The notes under the pieces were generated by a model, which saw nothing but the letters and a program-made list of their open reading frames with translations, did no database searches and was not told the DNA's origin. DNA of 34,954 bases from Pseudomonadales bacterium (lineage in GTDB: Bacteria > Pseudomonadota > Gammaproteobacteria > Pseudomonadales > Halieaceae): assembly GCA_024234815.1 (NCBI GenBank), contig JACKNO010000008.1, positions 1-34,954 of the forward strand, in the 5' to 3' direction. The translations under genes were made by a program, and so were the position numbers. Of this stretch, positions 15,539 to 24,301 are shown one piece after another; the first letter of the stretch is position 1; each line of letters opens with the position of its first letter.

Positions 15539-16471
15539 ATGATGCCAACAATGCTCCCCACCCGCCTACTTGCTGTTTGTCTCCTGGGGTTCGCGCTCCT
15601 TCACGGCTGCTCGGCCAGCAGCGTGGAGACGCGGCCCGCCGCGCTCGGCCAGCCCGCCAGCAGCGAGGAGATGCAGGCTGTGATCAACGAACCGGGGCCG
15701 ATAGTCTTCGAAAAGCACCTGGCCGCAAATTGGACTGTGCCACTTTCAGGCCTGCTGAACCTGGAGCACCCCAGGGCCGTGGCTGCGGGGCTGGAAGATC
15801 ATGCAGAGCCTATCCAGATTTACGTGTACAGTCTGCGGCACCCCGAACACGGTACTTTCCTGGTCGATTCCGGCGTCTCGGAAAAATTCCTCGATGCGGG
15901 GACCAATGACGACGTATCCTTTCTCGTCAGTCAGGCCATGAAATTTCCTGAGCTGGATGTCAAACTCACCACGTCCCGCCTGGCGGAAGCTGAGCGGGGT
16001 GTCAACGGCGTGTTTCTGACCCACATTCATATGGATCACATCATGGGCCTGTCCGACCTCGCGCCGGGAACCCCGGTTTACATCGGCCCGGGAGATGCCG
16101 CCGCCAGCGCCGGCATGCATCTCGCTACCCGGGGAACCACCGACCGGTTGCTGGCGAACGTCGATTATCTGCGCGAGTGGCAATTTGGCCCCAGCGGTAT
16201 TATCGACATATTCGGCGACGGCTCGGTCTGGGCGATCCATGTACCCGGGCATACCCCCGGATCCACCGCTTACCTGGTCCGGACCGCCAGCGGCCCGCAG
16301 CTGCTGATCGGCGATGCCACTCACACCCGGTGGGGCTGGGAAAATGGCGTTGAACCCGGCCCCTACTCACTGGACGGCCCCGGGAGCGTGGTAAGCCTCG
16401 CAAAACTGAAACAGCTCGCGCTGGACAACCCGAGCCTGACCGTTCATCCGGGGCACCAATCCCTGGAATAA
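15539..16471 (+). CDS. Metallo-beta-lactamase-fold lipoprotein
   Basis: The 310-residue protein begins with a lipoprotein signal peptide: basic MLPTR, hydrophobic LLAVCLLGFALLHGC, and lipobox Cys24. Ser at +2 predicts outer-membrane sorting by the usual rule. The MBL motif THIHMDH gives H162, H164, D166 and H167, followed by H238 in VPGHTPGS, D259 in IGDATHT and a late histidine in VHPGHQ. This is the full dinuclear metal set of an MBL hydrolase, close in layout to quorum-quenching lactonases and related N-acyl homoserine lactonase-like proteins. Its start overlaps the end region of moxR (one base gap), so it is co-translated with it. The substrate is not known. Confidence 0.88.
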   Translation: MMPTMLPTRLLAVCLLGFALLHGCSASSVETRPAALGQPASSEEMQAVINEPGPIVFEKHLAANWTVPLSGLLNLEHPRAVAAGLEDHAEPIQIYVYSLRHPEHGTFLVDSGVSEKFLDAGTNDDVSFLVSQAMKFPELDVKLTTSRLAEAERGVNGVFLTHIHMDHIMGLSDLAPGTPVYIGPGDAAASAGMHLATRGTTDRLLANVDYLREWQFGPSGIIDIFGDGSVWAIHVPGHTPGSTAYLVRTASGPQLLIGDATHTRWGWENGVEPGPYSLDGPGSVVSLAKLKQLALDNPSLTVHPGHQSLE

Positions 16472-16574
16472 CCCCGCCGGGGGGCTACAGCTTTCTGGAG
16501 ATACTCGCCAACGCCGGCTGCATGGCATTTCCATCTGTTATAAAGTGTCGGCAAGCTATAGTCCGGTCAGCGGT

Positions 16575-17999
16575 ATGCAATCGAGTCTCGTCAGTTTCAT
16601 CCAGGTCCTGCGCACCCATGATGTCCGGGTATCGCCCGCAGAAACCCTGGACGCCATGGCCGTGGCCACCACATTGGGCTACACCAATCGCAATGTGCTG
16701 CGCGACGGGCTTGCCATGACGCTTGCCAAGACGCCGGAGGAGGAGGCGATTTTTCTCAGCTGCTTTGATCGCTATTACTACCAGCAGCTATCGGATTTCT
16801 CCCGGCAGGATGCGGCAAACGGCGAGCACCCGGACGCGGGCTCACAATCCGCCGATGACGGCGACGGACCGAATCAGCAGGCAGACGCTGTTGCCGAGCT
16901 ATCGCCCCTGGCATTCGAAGCAGCTGATGACGCCGCGGTCGCCGAGTTGCTGACATCGCCATTGATGCAAAGCCTGATAGACAATGACCGCAACGAGTTG
17001 ACCATGGCGATCGGCCGGGCGGCGGAGCAGGTCGGCCTACGGCAAATCCAGCTTTTTACCCAGAAAGGACAGTTTACCCGCAAGATTCTCGATGCGATGG
17101 GTGAGGAGCAGCTGCGCGACGCCGTAATAGAGCTCGAGCGCCGGCAGAGCCCCGCCCTGGCCGAGTTACAGCGCTATCGGGATATCCTGCGCGAGGAAGT
17201 ACGCGCCTATGTCGAGCGGGAATACCTGCTCCATGCGGAGGGCAAGACCAGGCAGTTCATGGATGAGGTCCTGAGCAAGACCCGCCTCAACAATATCGAA
17301 CACCTGTACCTGCACAAGGTACACGACCTGGTGCGGAAAATGGCCAAAAAACTGGCCAGCCGCCACTCGCGCAAGCGCCGCCAACTGAAGCGGGGCCAGT
17401 TGAACATGGCGAAGACCATCCGCAAGGGTATTGTCACTGATGGCGTCCTGTTCAATACCTACTGGCGCAGGGTTCGCAAGGAAAAACCGCAGATTCTTGC
17501 GGTGTGCGATGTCAGCGGCTCGGTGGCCGCCTACGCCAAATTCCTGTTACTGTTTCTCTACAGCCTGCAGGATGTGCTGCCAAAAGTACGCAGCTTTGCG
17601 TTCTCCAGCCATCTCGGCGAAGTCAGCAGCTACTTCGACGAGCACCCCGTAGAAAAGGCCATCGAGCTGGTTAACTGGAAATACGGCGGAGCGACTGACT
17701 ACGGCAGCAGCCTGCAGGATTTTGCCAGACTCGCGCTGGACGATATAAACAGCAATACGACAGTGATCATTCTGGGGGACGCGCGCAACAACAACGGCGA
17801 TCCCAAACTTGAGATCATGCAGAGTATTTACCAACGAGCACGCCAGGTCCTGTGGCTGAATCCCGAGTCACGCCGGATCTGGGGCAGCGGCGACTCCGAG
17901 ATGTTGCGCTACCAGAGCGCCTGTCATTTCAGCGCCGAATGCAATAACCTTAAACAGCTGGAACGCATCGTCGACCAACTTCTGAAGAGCACCTCTTAA
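16575..17999 (+). CDS. CoxE-type VWA-domain protein
   Basis: The protein has 474 residues from the ATG at 16575; a GTG at 16545 is in frame but its ten extra residues do not look conserved in character. The N-terminal half is helical, with an acidic linker at 78-110. A very basic segment, KMAKKLASRHSRKRRQLKRGQ (255-275), precedes the von Willebrand A domain (about 305-470). The MIDAS is complete: D312xS314xS316 (CDVSGSV), T374 with D375, and D402 in ILGDARNN. It matches the VWA_CoxE family, the usual partner of MoxR ATPases. A TATAAA-like box sits about 35 bases upstream. It is followed after 5 bases by the zinc-ribbon gene. Confidence 0.92.
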   Translation: MQSSLVSFIQVLRTHDVRVSPAETLDAMAVATTLGYTNRNVLRDGLAMTLAKTPEEEAIFLSCFDRYYYQQLSDFSRQDAANGEHPDAGSQSADDGDGPNQQADAVAELSPLAFEAADDAAVAELLTSPLMQSLIDNDRNELTMAIGRAAEQVGLRQIQLFTQKGQFTRKILDAMGEEQLRDAVIELERRQSPALAELQRYRDILREEVRAYVEREYLLHAEGKTRQFMDEVLSKTRLNNIEHLYLHKVHDLVRKMAKKLASRHSRKRRQLKRGQLNMAKTIRKGIVTDGVLFNTYWRRVRKEKPQILAVCDVSGSVAAYAKFLLLFLYSLQDVLPKVRSFAFSSHLGEVSSYFDEHPVEKAIELVNWKYGGATDYGSSLQDFARLALDDINSNTTVIILGDARNNNGDPKLEIMQSIYQRARQVLWLNPESRRIWGSGDSEMLRYQSACHFSAECNNLKQLERIVDQLLKSTS

Positions 18000-18004
18000 A
18001 TCCA

Positions 18005-18205
18005 ATGAACTACACCTGCAAAGACTGCAGCTACCGCGGAAAATCAAGTGGTCAGGGCGGCGGCTGCCCGGCCTGCGGATCATTCAACCTGGCGGGGAAA
18101 ATCAGCGCGCCTGCAGCGCGCAAGTCCGGAAAGCTGAGAGTTATCCTGCTCATCGCATTGTGGGGCTACCTTTTCGCGTTGATTATCTGGAAGCTCAACC
18201 ACTGA
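18005..18205 (+). CDS. Small zinc-ribbon membrane protein
   Basis: This 66-residue protein has a rubredoxin-like knuckle pair, C5xxC8 (YTCKDCSYRG) and C21xxC24 (GCPACGS), then a basic linker and one predicted membrane helix (44-62, RVILLIALWGYLFALIIW). The ribbon would face the cytoplasm if the positive-inside rule holds (ARKSGK before the helix). It starts 5 bases after the VWA stop. I do not recognise a named family. Its place suggests an accessory to the VWA protein or an anchor for a complex at the membrane; that is inference. Confidence 0.72.
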   Translation: MNYTCKDCSYRGKSSGQGGGCPACGSFNLAGKISAPAARKSGKLRVILLIALWGYLFALIIWKLNH

Positions 18206-19965
18206 AACTGACAGCGGAACATTTCCCCCTGGCCTGCTCACTGCACGACCTGGTGATACATCGCTATACAACGCTGGCATCCACAGCCCTGGGTATGCAG
18301 CCGATGGATTCGGGGGATTTGATAGAATACCTGCGCAATCCGGACTACCTGGCGCTCACCCCCATGCAGTCGCTACTTGCCCAGACCGAGGCCGCCGGCG
18401 ACCCGACCATGCCCACGGCGGAACACGTGGCCATACTGACCTGGCTGGGAGTTGCGTTCGAGACCTGGGAGAAGGATTTCCCACTGGATGAACCATTGCG
18501 CTCCCAGTTGCGCCGGCTCAAGCCGCTCGCCGCGCAACTGGCTATCGGCGACCCCGATTTCCTGGTGCCGGGGCGACACCCTCTGCACCAGATCCTGGAT
18601 AGTCTGCAACTGGCTGCGGTGGGCTGGCAGGACAGGCTGGGCAAGATCGGGGAATCCGTCCGCAAACAGGTCGTCAGTGCCGTCGAGGATGTACTCGCCC
18701 GGCTCGAGTCAGCGGAGCCCAGGCTGGGTGAACTGGCCGCCGAGGTCTTGACCGCCACCGAGCGGGACCTGGCACGCGCCAATCGCATGGCGCAACGCGC
18801 GATAGAAACCGAGCAGGGCCGGATAAAAACGATCCGTGCGAAACGGGACGCGGCGGCCATGATCAACGATGCACTGGAACGTTTCCAGGCTCCGGATACT
18901 GTCGGGATATTCCTGCGCGGGCCCTGGTACGAAAGCGCTCAGCTGGTACTACTCAAATTTGGTGCTCCCTCGAATGAGTGGTCACAGCTCAGCGCCACGA
19001 CAAACACCCTGCTCAAGTCCTTGCAGGTTCCGGAGGAAGAGGAAGATCCGGTTCGACGCCAGCATTTTTTTGAAATAGTCACCAGTCTCCCCAAAGAGCT
19101 CAAGCGCTGGCTACTGAGCCTGCAGCACGATGGCGATGCGATCGCGGATGCTATCGGTCTGGTGGAGTACACGCACATGAAGTTACTGCGCAAGCAGCCC
19201 GTGCAACTGAAGCTCCAGGAACCGATATCCATGCCCGGCCCCGAAGATACCCGGGAAGTTCAACAGACGGCTCGCAGTGCCCGGGAGGGACAGTGGTTCG
19301 CAATGCGCCGCGATAATGACGAGCCCCTCAGGGTGCGGCTGATACTGCGAATAGAGGATACTGGCGAGTTACTTTTTGTGAATCACGCCGGCCTGAGGGT
19401 CCTGCGGCAGAGCCCGCGGGAATTTACCCGGCTGCTGGACGCCGGCAGGGTATCGCCACTGGATACCGGCGCGAGCTTCAGTCGCTCCCTGGCGCGGGCG
19501 GCGGGCGTGGAAACGGTGACAGACCTGAGTACACTCGTGGATTCCGCGATCAAGCCGGTCACTACCGGGGCCGGGCAGCGACCGCAAGTTGCGGCCGCCG
19601 ACACCCGGGGAGAAACCATCCGGCGCGAGCCGCAGGCACTGAAGGCAGCACAACCGGTTTCGGGGGAGACAGGACAGAGTCCGGCAAGCGGAGAAGTTCA
19701 AACCGCAAAGGTCGAGGTCGTCGGGCTTCCCGCGGGCACCTGGCTGGGCTTTCATGACGGCGATTCACCTTTACTGGCCAAACTCGCCCGACATGACCGC
19801 GAGCACAACAACTACATATTCGTAAACCGCAACGGGACCACGACGCGCCAGCTGCGGGGAGAGGACTTCGTGGCTCTTATTCGCCAGGGGCTGGTCGACA
19901 TTCTCGAAACCCGGCCAGCCCCGGAAAACCTGATCATTCAGGCGAAACAGCAATCGGCTGACTGA
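18160..19965 (+). CDS. DUF1631-like protein with two PilZ-like repeats
   Basis: The open frame gives up to 601 residues from a GTG at 18160, but this overlaps the zinc-ribbon gene by 46 bases and lacks a ribosome site. The true start may lie near 18202-18252 (a CTG at the upstream stop, or a GTG at 18252). The body is helical. Two related modules occur, at about 375-435 (EGQWFAMRRDNDEPLRVRL, LLFVNHAGLRV, FTRLLDAGRV) and 523-580 (PAGTWLGFHDGDSPLLAKL, YIFVNRNGTTT, FVALIRQGLV). They share GxW, PLxxxL, FVNxxG and FxxLLxxG, and each resembles a PilZ-type barrel. Overall it looks like DUF1631 (PF07793) proteins of unknown function. A Pro/Ala/Gln-rich linker separates the modules. Confidence 0.68.
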   Translation: MGLPFRVDYLEAQPLKLTAEHFPLACSLHDLVIHRYTTLASTALGMQPMDSGDLIEYLRNPDYLALTPMQSLLAQTEAAGDPTMPTAEHVAILTWLGVAFETWEKDFPLDEPLRSQLRRLKPLAAQLAIGDPDFLVPGRHPLHQILDSLQLAAVGWQDRLGKIGESVRKQVVSAVEDVLARLESAEPRLGELAAEVLTATERDLARANRMAQRAIETEQGRIKTIRAKRDAAAMINDALERFQAPDTVGIFLRGPWYESAQLVLLKFGAPSNEWSQLSATTNTLLKSLQVPEEEEDPVRRQHFFEIVTSLPKELKRWLLSLQHDGDAIADAIGLVEYTHMKLLRKQPVQLKLQEPISMPGPEDTREVQQTARSAREGQWFAMRRDNDEPLRVRLILRIEDTGELLFVNHAGLRVLRQSPREFTRLLDAGRVSPLDTGASFSRSLARAAGVETVTDLSTLVDSAIKPVTTGAGQRPQVAAADTRGETIRREPQALKAAQPVSGETGQSPASGEVQTAKVEVVGLPAGTWLGFHDGDSPLLAKLARHDREHNNYIFVNRNGTTTRQLRGEDFVALIRQGLVDILETRPAPENLIIQAKQQSAD

Positions 19966-19997
19966 TCGACACCAACAGGAGGCGGGTGAGGGCGCCG

Positions 19998-21134
19998 TCA
20001 AAACATGCCGTCGTCGTCCTCGTCCAGGTTCGCAAGACTCAGGCCGCCCATACCGCTGCTGCCATCTGACTCCCCTTCCTTCGCAAACTTGATCTTGAGG
20101 CGAACGTTGTTGGCGGAGTCAGAATTGCGGACCGCTTCTTCTTCGCTGATCAGACCCTGCTGGTAGAGTTCGAAGAGTGCGGTATCGAAGGTTTTCATAC
20201 CAATATTCTCGGATTTGCGCATTACCTCTTTCACCCCGTCAATCTCACCGCGCAAAATCAGTTCGGCGACAAGGGGCGTACCGAGCAGCACCTCGATAGC
20301 GGCGCAGCGCTTGCCGTCCACAGTGGGAATCAGGCGCTGTGAAACGATAGCCTGTATGTTCAGGGACAGGTCCATCAGCAACTGCTGGCGGCGGTCTTCG
20401 GGGAAAAAGTTGATAATCCGGTCCAGTGCCTGGTTGGCATTGTTAGCGTGCAGGGTGGAGATACACAAGTGGCCAGTTTCGGCGAAAGCGATGGCATGCT
20501 CCATGGTTTCGCGGTCGCGGATTTCTCCTATCAGTATCACATCCGGCGCCTGGCGCAGGGTATTTTTCAATGCGTTGTGCCAGCTGCGGGTGTCCACACC
20601 CACTTCCCGCTGATTGACAATGGACTTCTTGTGGGAGTGCACATATTCCACCGGGTCCTCGATGGTTACGATATGACCACTGCTGTTGCTGTTGCGGTAA
20701 TCGATGAGCGCAGCCAGCGATGTGGATTTACCGGAACCGGTGGCGCCGACAAAGAGCACAAGGCCGCGCTTGCGCATCATCACCTCGGTGAGATTCGGCG
20801 GCAGGCGCAGGTCGCGCCAGTTCGGGATGTCGGCGACGATATTGCGCGCCACCATCCCTACTTCATTGCGCTGTACAAAAATGTTGATCCGGAACCTGCC
20901 ATAGCCGGACACCGACATTGCCAGGTTCATTTCCAGCTCCTGCTCAAATTCCGCCCGCTGGGTGGAATCCATAACCTCATTGGCGATGTCCCGGATCTCC
21001 CCGGGCCGCAGAATGTCGCTTGCAATCGGCTTGAGCTGGCCCTGGAACTTGGCGCAGGGCGGTGCGCCCGTACTCAAATAAAGATCAGAGCCGCCCTCAG
21101 TCGACAGGATTTTCAGCCATTCAATTATTCTCAC
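19998..21134 (-). CDS. pilU: Type IV pilus retraction ATPase PilU
   Basis: This is a 378-residue PilT/PilU-family ATPase with a GTG start and GGGGA six bases upstream. Walker A is GATGSGKST (130-138), the Asp box is IVTIEDPVEYVH, Walker B is VILIGEIRDRETMEHA and the His box is CISTLHANNANQALDRIINFFP. It resembles PilU more than PilT in RGLVLFVGATGSGKSTSLAALIDYRN and in having a ~35-residue acidic C-terminal tail ending LANLDEDDDGMF. PilU assists PilT in pilus retraction at the inner membrane base. No pilT is adjacent. It converges with the DUF1631-like gene, 32 bases apart. Confidence 0.93.
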   Translation of the reverse strand: MRIIEWLKILSTEGGSDLYLSTGAPPCAKFQGQLKPIASDILRPGEIRDIANEVMDSTQRAEFEQELEMNLAMSVSGYGRFRINIFVQRNEVGMVARNIVADIPNWRDLRLPPNLTEVMMRKRGLVLFVGATGSGKSTSLAALIDYRNSNSSGHIVTIEDPVEYVHSHKKSIVNQREVGVDTRSWHNALKNTLRQAPDVILIGEIRDRETMEHAIAFAETGHLCISTLHANNANQALDRIINFFPEDRRQQLLMDLSLNIQAIVSQRLIPTVDGKRCAAIEVLLGTPLVAELILRGEIDGVKEVMRKSENIGMKTFDTALFELYQQGLISEEEAVRNSDSANNVRLKIKFAKEGESDGSSGMGGLSLANLDEDDDGMF

Positions 21135-21311
21135 TGCGGTTCCCCCGGTTAGTCTTGCGCTCCTGCGCGAGTTTGGTCATCTGCGTTCATGGCTGGATTG
21201 TCCCGACTGGTTGCCCCTCCAGGCGGGCAGGCACATGAACCTCGGTACTGTAGCACTCTGGCAAAACCGGGCAAGAGACAGGGTTCACACTCCTTGTAGC
21301 GTACTGGCGGC

Positions 21312-21343
21312 GCTGCGCATATCTAATTTATTATAGCTGCGCA
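21312..21343. repeat. Direct repeat GCTGCGCA flanking an AT-rich core
   Basis: GCTGCGCA occurs at 21312-21319 and 21336-21343, 24 bases apart, on either side of ATCTAATTTATTATA. Each copy contains the palindrome TGCGCA. The AT core could be the -10 region of the phosphotransferase gene at 21367. It may be an operator pair. The rest of the 232-base gap between pilU and 21367 shows no gene. Confidence 0.45.
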
Positions 21344-21366
21344 CAGTCGGAATCGGATATCAGTCG

Positions 21367-22431
21367 ATGGATAACGAACGCCCCACACCGCTCGTCGAGG
21401 ATATAGAGACCACACGCAAGAAACTCGAGTCCTGGCTGAGCAATCAACGGGACTTACCTGTCAGGATTCCCGAGCTGACTATCCCGGAATCCAGCGGCAT
21501 GTCCAATGTCACCCTCCTGTTCGATGTGCAATGGCAGGAACACGACGAAACCCGCAGCGAATCCTGCGTAGGCCGTCTGCAGCCCCAGGTGGCGCGCCCG
21601 GTGTTCCCGACCTATGACCTCGGCCTGCAATACCAGGTCATGGAGAGTATCGGCCGCAACAGCGATATCCCTGTACCCGAGCTGCGCGGCCTGGAACTGG
21701 ACCGGTCGCTGTTGGGCGTGCAGTTCTATGTGATGAAACGCACCCCGGGCAGGATACCCCCGGATATGCCGCCCTATAACATGGATGGCTGGATGGTGCA
21801 CGAGACCACCGAGCAGCAGCGGGCGGCCATGTGGCGTGCGGCCATCGACACCATGGCGCGGTTTCATCAACTGGATTACCGGAAACTGGGGTTCGAGCAC
21901 CTCCAGGTGCCCGGCAGCACTCCGTTGCAACAGCAGCTGGATTACTGGCAGGGGTACCTGGAATGGGCGCTGGAAGGCGAGGGCCATGCCATCTGCCAGG
22001 CCGCCCTGGACTGGCTGCGCGCCGCGCAACCTGCCGCCGAACCCACGGTTTTGTGCTGGGGCGATTCCCGCCTCGGCAACATCATTTTCAGGGAATCCCT
22101 GGATGGAATCGCCGCTGTACTGGACTGGGAGATGGCCGTGCTCGGAAATCCGGTACAGGATATTGCCTGGTTCAATTATCTCGACGCCACTTTTTCCGAA
22201 GGCCTGGGTATGCCGCGGCTGGCGGGGTTGCCCGACTACCAGGAGTCCGTCGACCAGTGGGAGCAGGCGGCGGGCTATCCCACCAGGGACTACAACTACT
22301 ATGTAATTTTCGCGGGAGTGCGCTACGCGCTGATTTTGTCGCGCATCATGCTGGCAACAGGACAGGCACGGGAGGTGCAGGGCAATTTCGCCTGCCAGTT
22401 GCTGCGCAAAACCATGGACCGCCTCACCTGA
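21367..22431 (+). CDS. APH-like phosphotransferase family protein
   Basis: The 354-residue protein has the aminoglycoside phosphotransferase (PF01636) kinase-like fold. The catalytic loop is LCWGDSRLGNIIF (229-241) with D233 and N238, and the metal site is VLDWEMAVLGNP with D253. The usual HGD is CWGD here, as in the subgroup of APH-like proteins linked to acyl-CoA dehydrogenases (ACAD10/11-like). Those are thought to phosphorylate hydroxyacyl compounds rather than antibiotics. No acyl-CoA dehydrogenase gene is adjacent. The ATG follows an AT-rich promoter-like stretch by about 30 bases. Resistance is unlikely. Confidence 0.85.
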   Translation: MDNERPTPLVEDIETTRKKLESWLSNQRDLPVRIPELTIPESSGMSNVTLLFDVQWQEHDETRSESCVGRLQPQVARPVFPTYDLGLQYQVMESIGRNSDIPVPELRGLELDRSLLGVQFYVMKRTPGRIPPDMPPYNMDGWMVHETTEQQRAAMWRAAIDTMARFHQLDYRKLGFEHLQVPGSTPLQQQLDYWQGYLEWALEGEGHAICQAALDWLRAAQPAAEPTVLCWGDSRLGNIIFRESLDGIAAVLDWEMAVLGNPVQDIAWFNYLDATFSEGLGMPRLAGLPDYQESVDQWEQAAGYPTRDYNYYVIFAGVRYALILSRIMLATGQAREVQGNFACQLLRKTMDRLT

Positions 22432-22618
22432 TGCCTGGACGGTGAAGACAGCCCTCAGGCCCCTGCCCGTGTCCATCCCACGCCTGTACTCCGCCACGGT
22501 GGGAATATACACTTGATGCCCGCCGCCCGGCGCGCCTCACAGCGCGGGCGATGCAACGCACCCGGCCTGCGGCTGTGGCAGACCCCACGCCAGCCTGCCA
22601 CGTAACAAGGAGCATCGT

Positions 22619-24205
22619 TTGACCTCCCAATTGCAATCCAGGCTCCAGCAACTGGCGGACCCCGCGTCCCTCGCCCTGCTCAAAACCATTCGGCGGGGGC
22701 TGGAAAAAGAGAGCCTGCGTATCACTGCCCAGGGTAAGCTGGCACAGACACCGCACCCCGCCGGGCTGGGTTCAGCGCTGACCCACGGCTATATCACTAC
22801 TGATTACTCAGAGGCACTGCTGGAGTTCATCACCCCGGTAAGCACAGGCATCGAATCCAGCCTGGAGACGCTCGAGAACATCCACAGCTTCACCTATCAA
22901 CACCTCGGCGAGGAGATGCTCTGGGCGGCGAGTATGCCCTGCATCATGACCGATGATGACGGTATTCCCGTGGCCCGGTACGGCAGCTCCAACGTGGCGC
23001 GCATGAAATCCGTCTACCGGTTGGGGCTGGGCCATCGCTACGGACGGCTGATGCAGGCCATCGCCGGCATTCATTACAATTTCTCCATGCCGCAGGACTA
23101 CTGGGAACAATCCTGGGAGCAGGCCGGCAGTCCGGGCGATATCACCGATTACATCAGCACCGCCTACCTCGGCCTGATCCGCAACTTTCGCCGTCATTCA
23201 TGGCTGCTGATCTACCTGTTCGGTGCCTCGCCCGCTATCTGCGCCAGCTTCCTGCGCGGCCGCGAAAATCCCGGACTGGAACCCTTCGACGAACAGGGCC
23301 GCAGCCTCCACCTGCCCTACGGCACGGCGCTGAGAATGGGCGACCTGGGCTACAACAGTGCCGCCCAGAAAGACCTGAACATCTGTTACAACTGCCTGGA
23401 CACCTACGTGGAAACCCTGCGCAGCGCCATCCTGCGACCCCACGCCGACTACCGGGATATCCCGCGCGGGCAGAACGGCGACTACCAGCAACTCAGCGAC
23501 AGCCTGCTCCAGATAGAGAACGAATTTTACAGCCCGATCCGGCCCAAGCGGGTAACTCGCCCCGGTGAAACGCCTCTCACCGCGCTCCATCGCAGGGGTA
23601 TCGAGTACATCGAGGTCCGCTGCGTGGATGTCAGCCCGTTTTCAAGCGTGGGCATTACCGCGGAGCAGATTCGCTTCCTCGACATTTTCCTGCTCTATTG
23701 TCTGCTGGAGGAGAGCCCGCCCTGCAGCGACAGGGAACAGGCCATACAGGCGGCGAACCTTGAAGCGGTGGTAAATCGCGGCAGGCTGCCCGGGCTGTTA
23801 CTGCAAACGGACGAGGGCGAACTGCCCATGACAGAGTATGCGAGCAAGCTGTTCGCTGATATGCAGGGTGTTGCAAACCTGCTGGATACCGCCAGCCAGA
23901 CCACTCTTTACTCCGACAGCCTGCAGCAACAGGTCGCCGCGGGAGCTGATCCGGAGCTGACCCCTTCTGCCAGGGTGTTGCGCGAGATGCGGGAAAAAAA
24001 CCTGCCGTTTTTTCGCCTTTCCATGGCCTACAGCGAACACTGGGCAGACTACTTTCGGCGGCGCGCGCTGAGCCCGCAATTGCAGGCGGAATTCGAGGAG
24101 GAGACGCGCCGCTCACTCGTGGCTCAACGGGAGATCGAGCAGTCAGACCGCATGAGCTTTGAGCAATACCTCGACCAGTACTTTGCCCAGTACAGGGCCC
24201 TGTAG
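22619..24205 (+). CDS. gshA: Glutamate-cysteine ligase (E. coli type)
   Basis: This is a 528-residue class-I GshA, which joins glutamate and cysteine with ATP in the first step of glutathione synthesis. Conserved segments include RGLEKESLRI (26-35), ITTDYSEALLEFITP (59-73), SIPHNFSMP-like GIHYNFSMPQDYW, and RPKRVTRPGETPLTALHRRGIEYIEVRCVDVSPFSSVGI. It begins with TTG, supported by AAGGAG six bases upstream. Length is similar to the E. coli enzyme. gshB is not in the window. With hslO, the peroxiredoxin, dsbB and trxA, this window is rich in thiol-redox genes. Confidence 0.97.
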   Translation: MTSQLQSRLQQLADPASLALLKTIRRGLEKESLRITAQGKLAQTPHPAGLGSALTHGYITTDYSEALLEFITPVSTGIESSLETLENIHSFTYQHLGEEMLWAASMPCIMTDDDGIPVARYGSSNVARMKSVYRLGLGHRYGRLMQAIAGIHYNFSMPQDYWEQSWEQAGSPGDITDYISTAYLGLIRNFRRHSWLLIYLFGASPAICASFLRGRENPGLEPFDEQGRSLHLPYGTALRMGDLGYNSAAQKDLNICYNCLDTYVETLRSAILRPHADYRDIPRGQNGDYQQLSDSLLQIENEFYSPIRPKRVTRPGETPLTALHRRGIEYIEVRCVDVSPFSSVGITAEQIRFLDIFLLYCLLEESPPCSDREQAIQAANLEAVVNRGRLPGLLLQTDEGELPMTEYASKLFADMQGVANLLDTASQTTLYSDSLQQQVAAGADPELTPSARVLREMREKNLPFFRLSMAYSEHWADYFRRRALSPQLQAEFEEETRRSLVAQREIEQSDRMSFEQYLDQYFAQYRAL

Positions 24206-24301
24206 TGACCACCCACACATCGCCCAGAGCGGCACCGGTGAACCGGGAGCCCCGCCCCATGCCCCTGCCCGGCGCCGCCGTCCCGGTCGAATCCTGAGCG
24301 G

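Noticed and set aside
21367..22431. Aminoglycoside-resistance gene
   Set aside because: The CWGD-type catalytic loop and overall layout match the ACAD10/11-like phosphotransferases of metabolism, not resistance enzymes.
21454..22512. 352-residue minus-strand frame opposite the APH-like gene
   Set aside because: It has no domain and is His/Gly/Gln-rich, as expected for an antisense frame.
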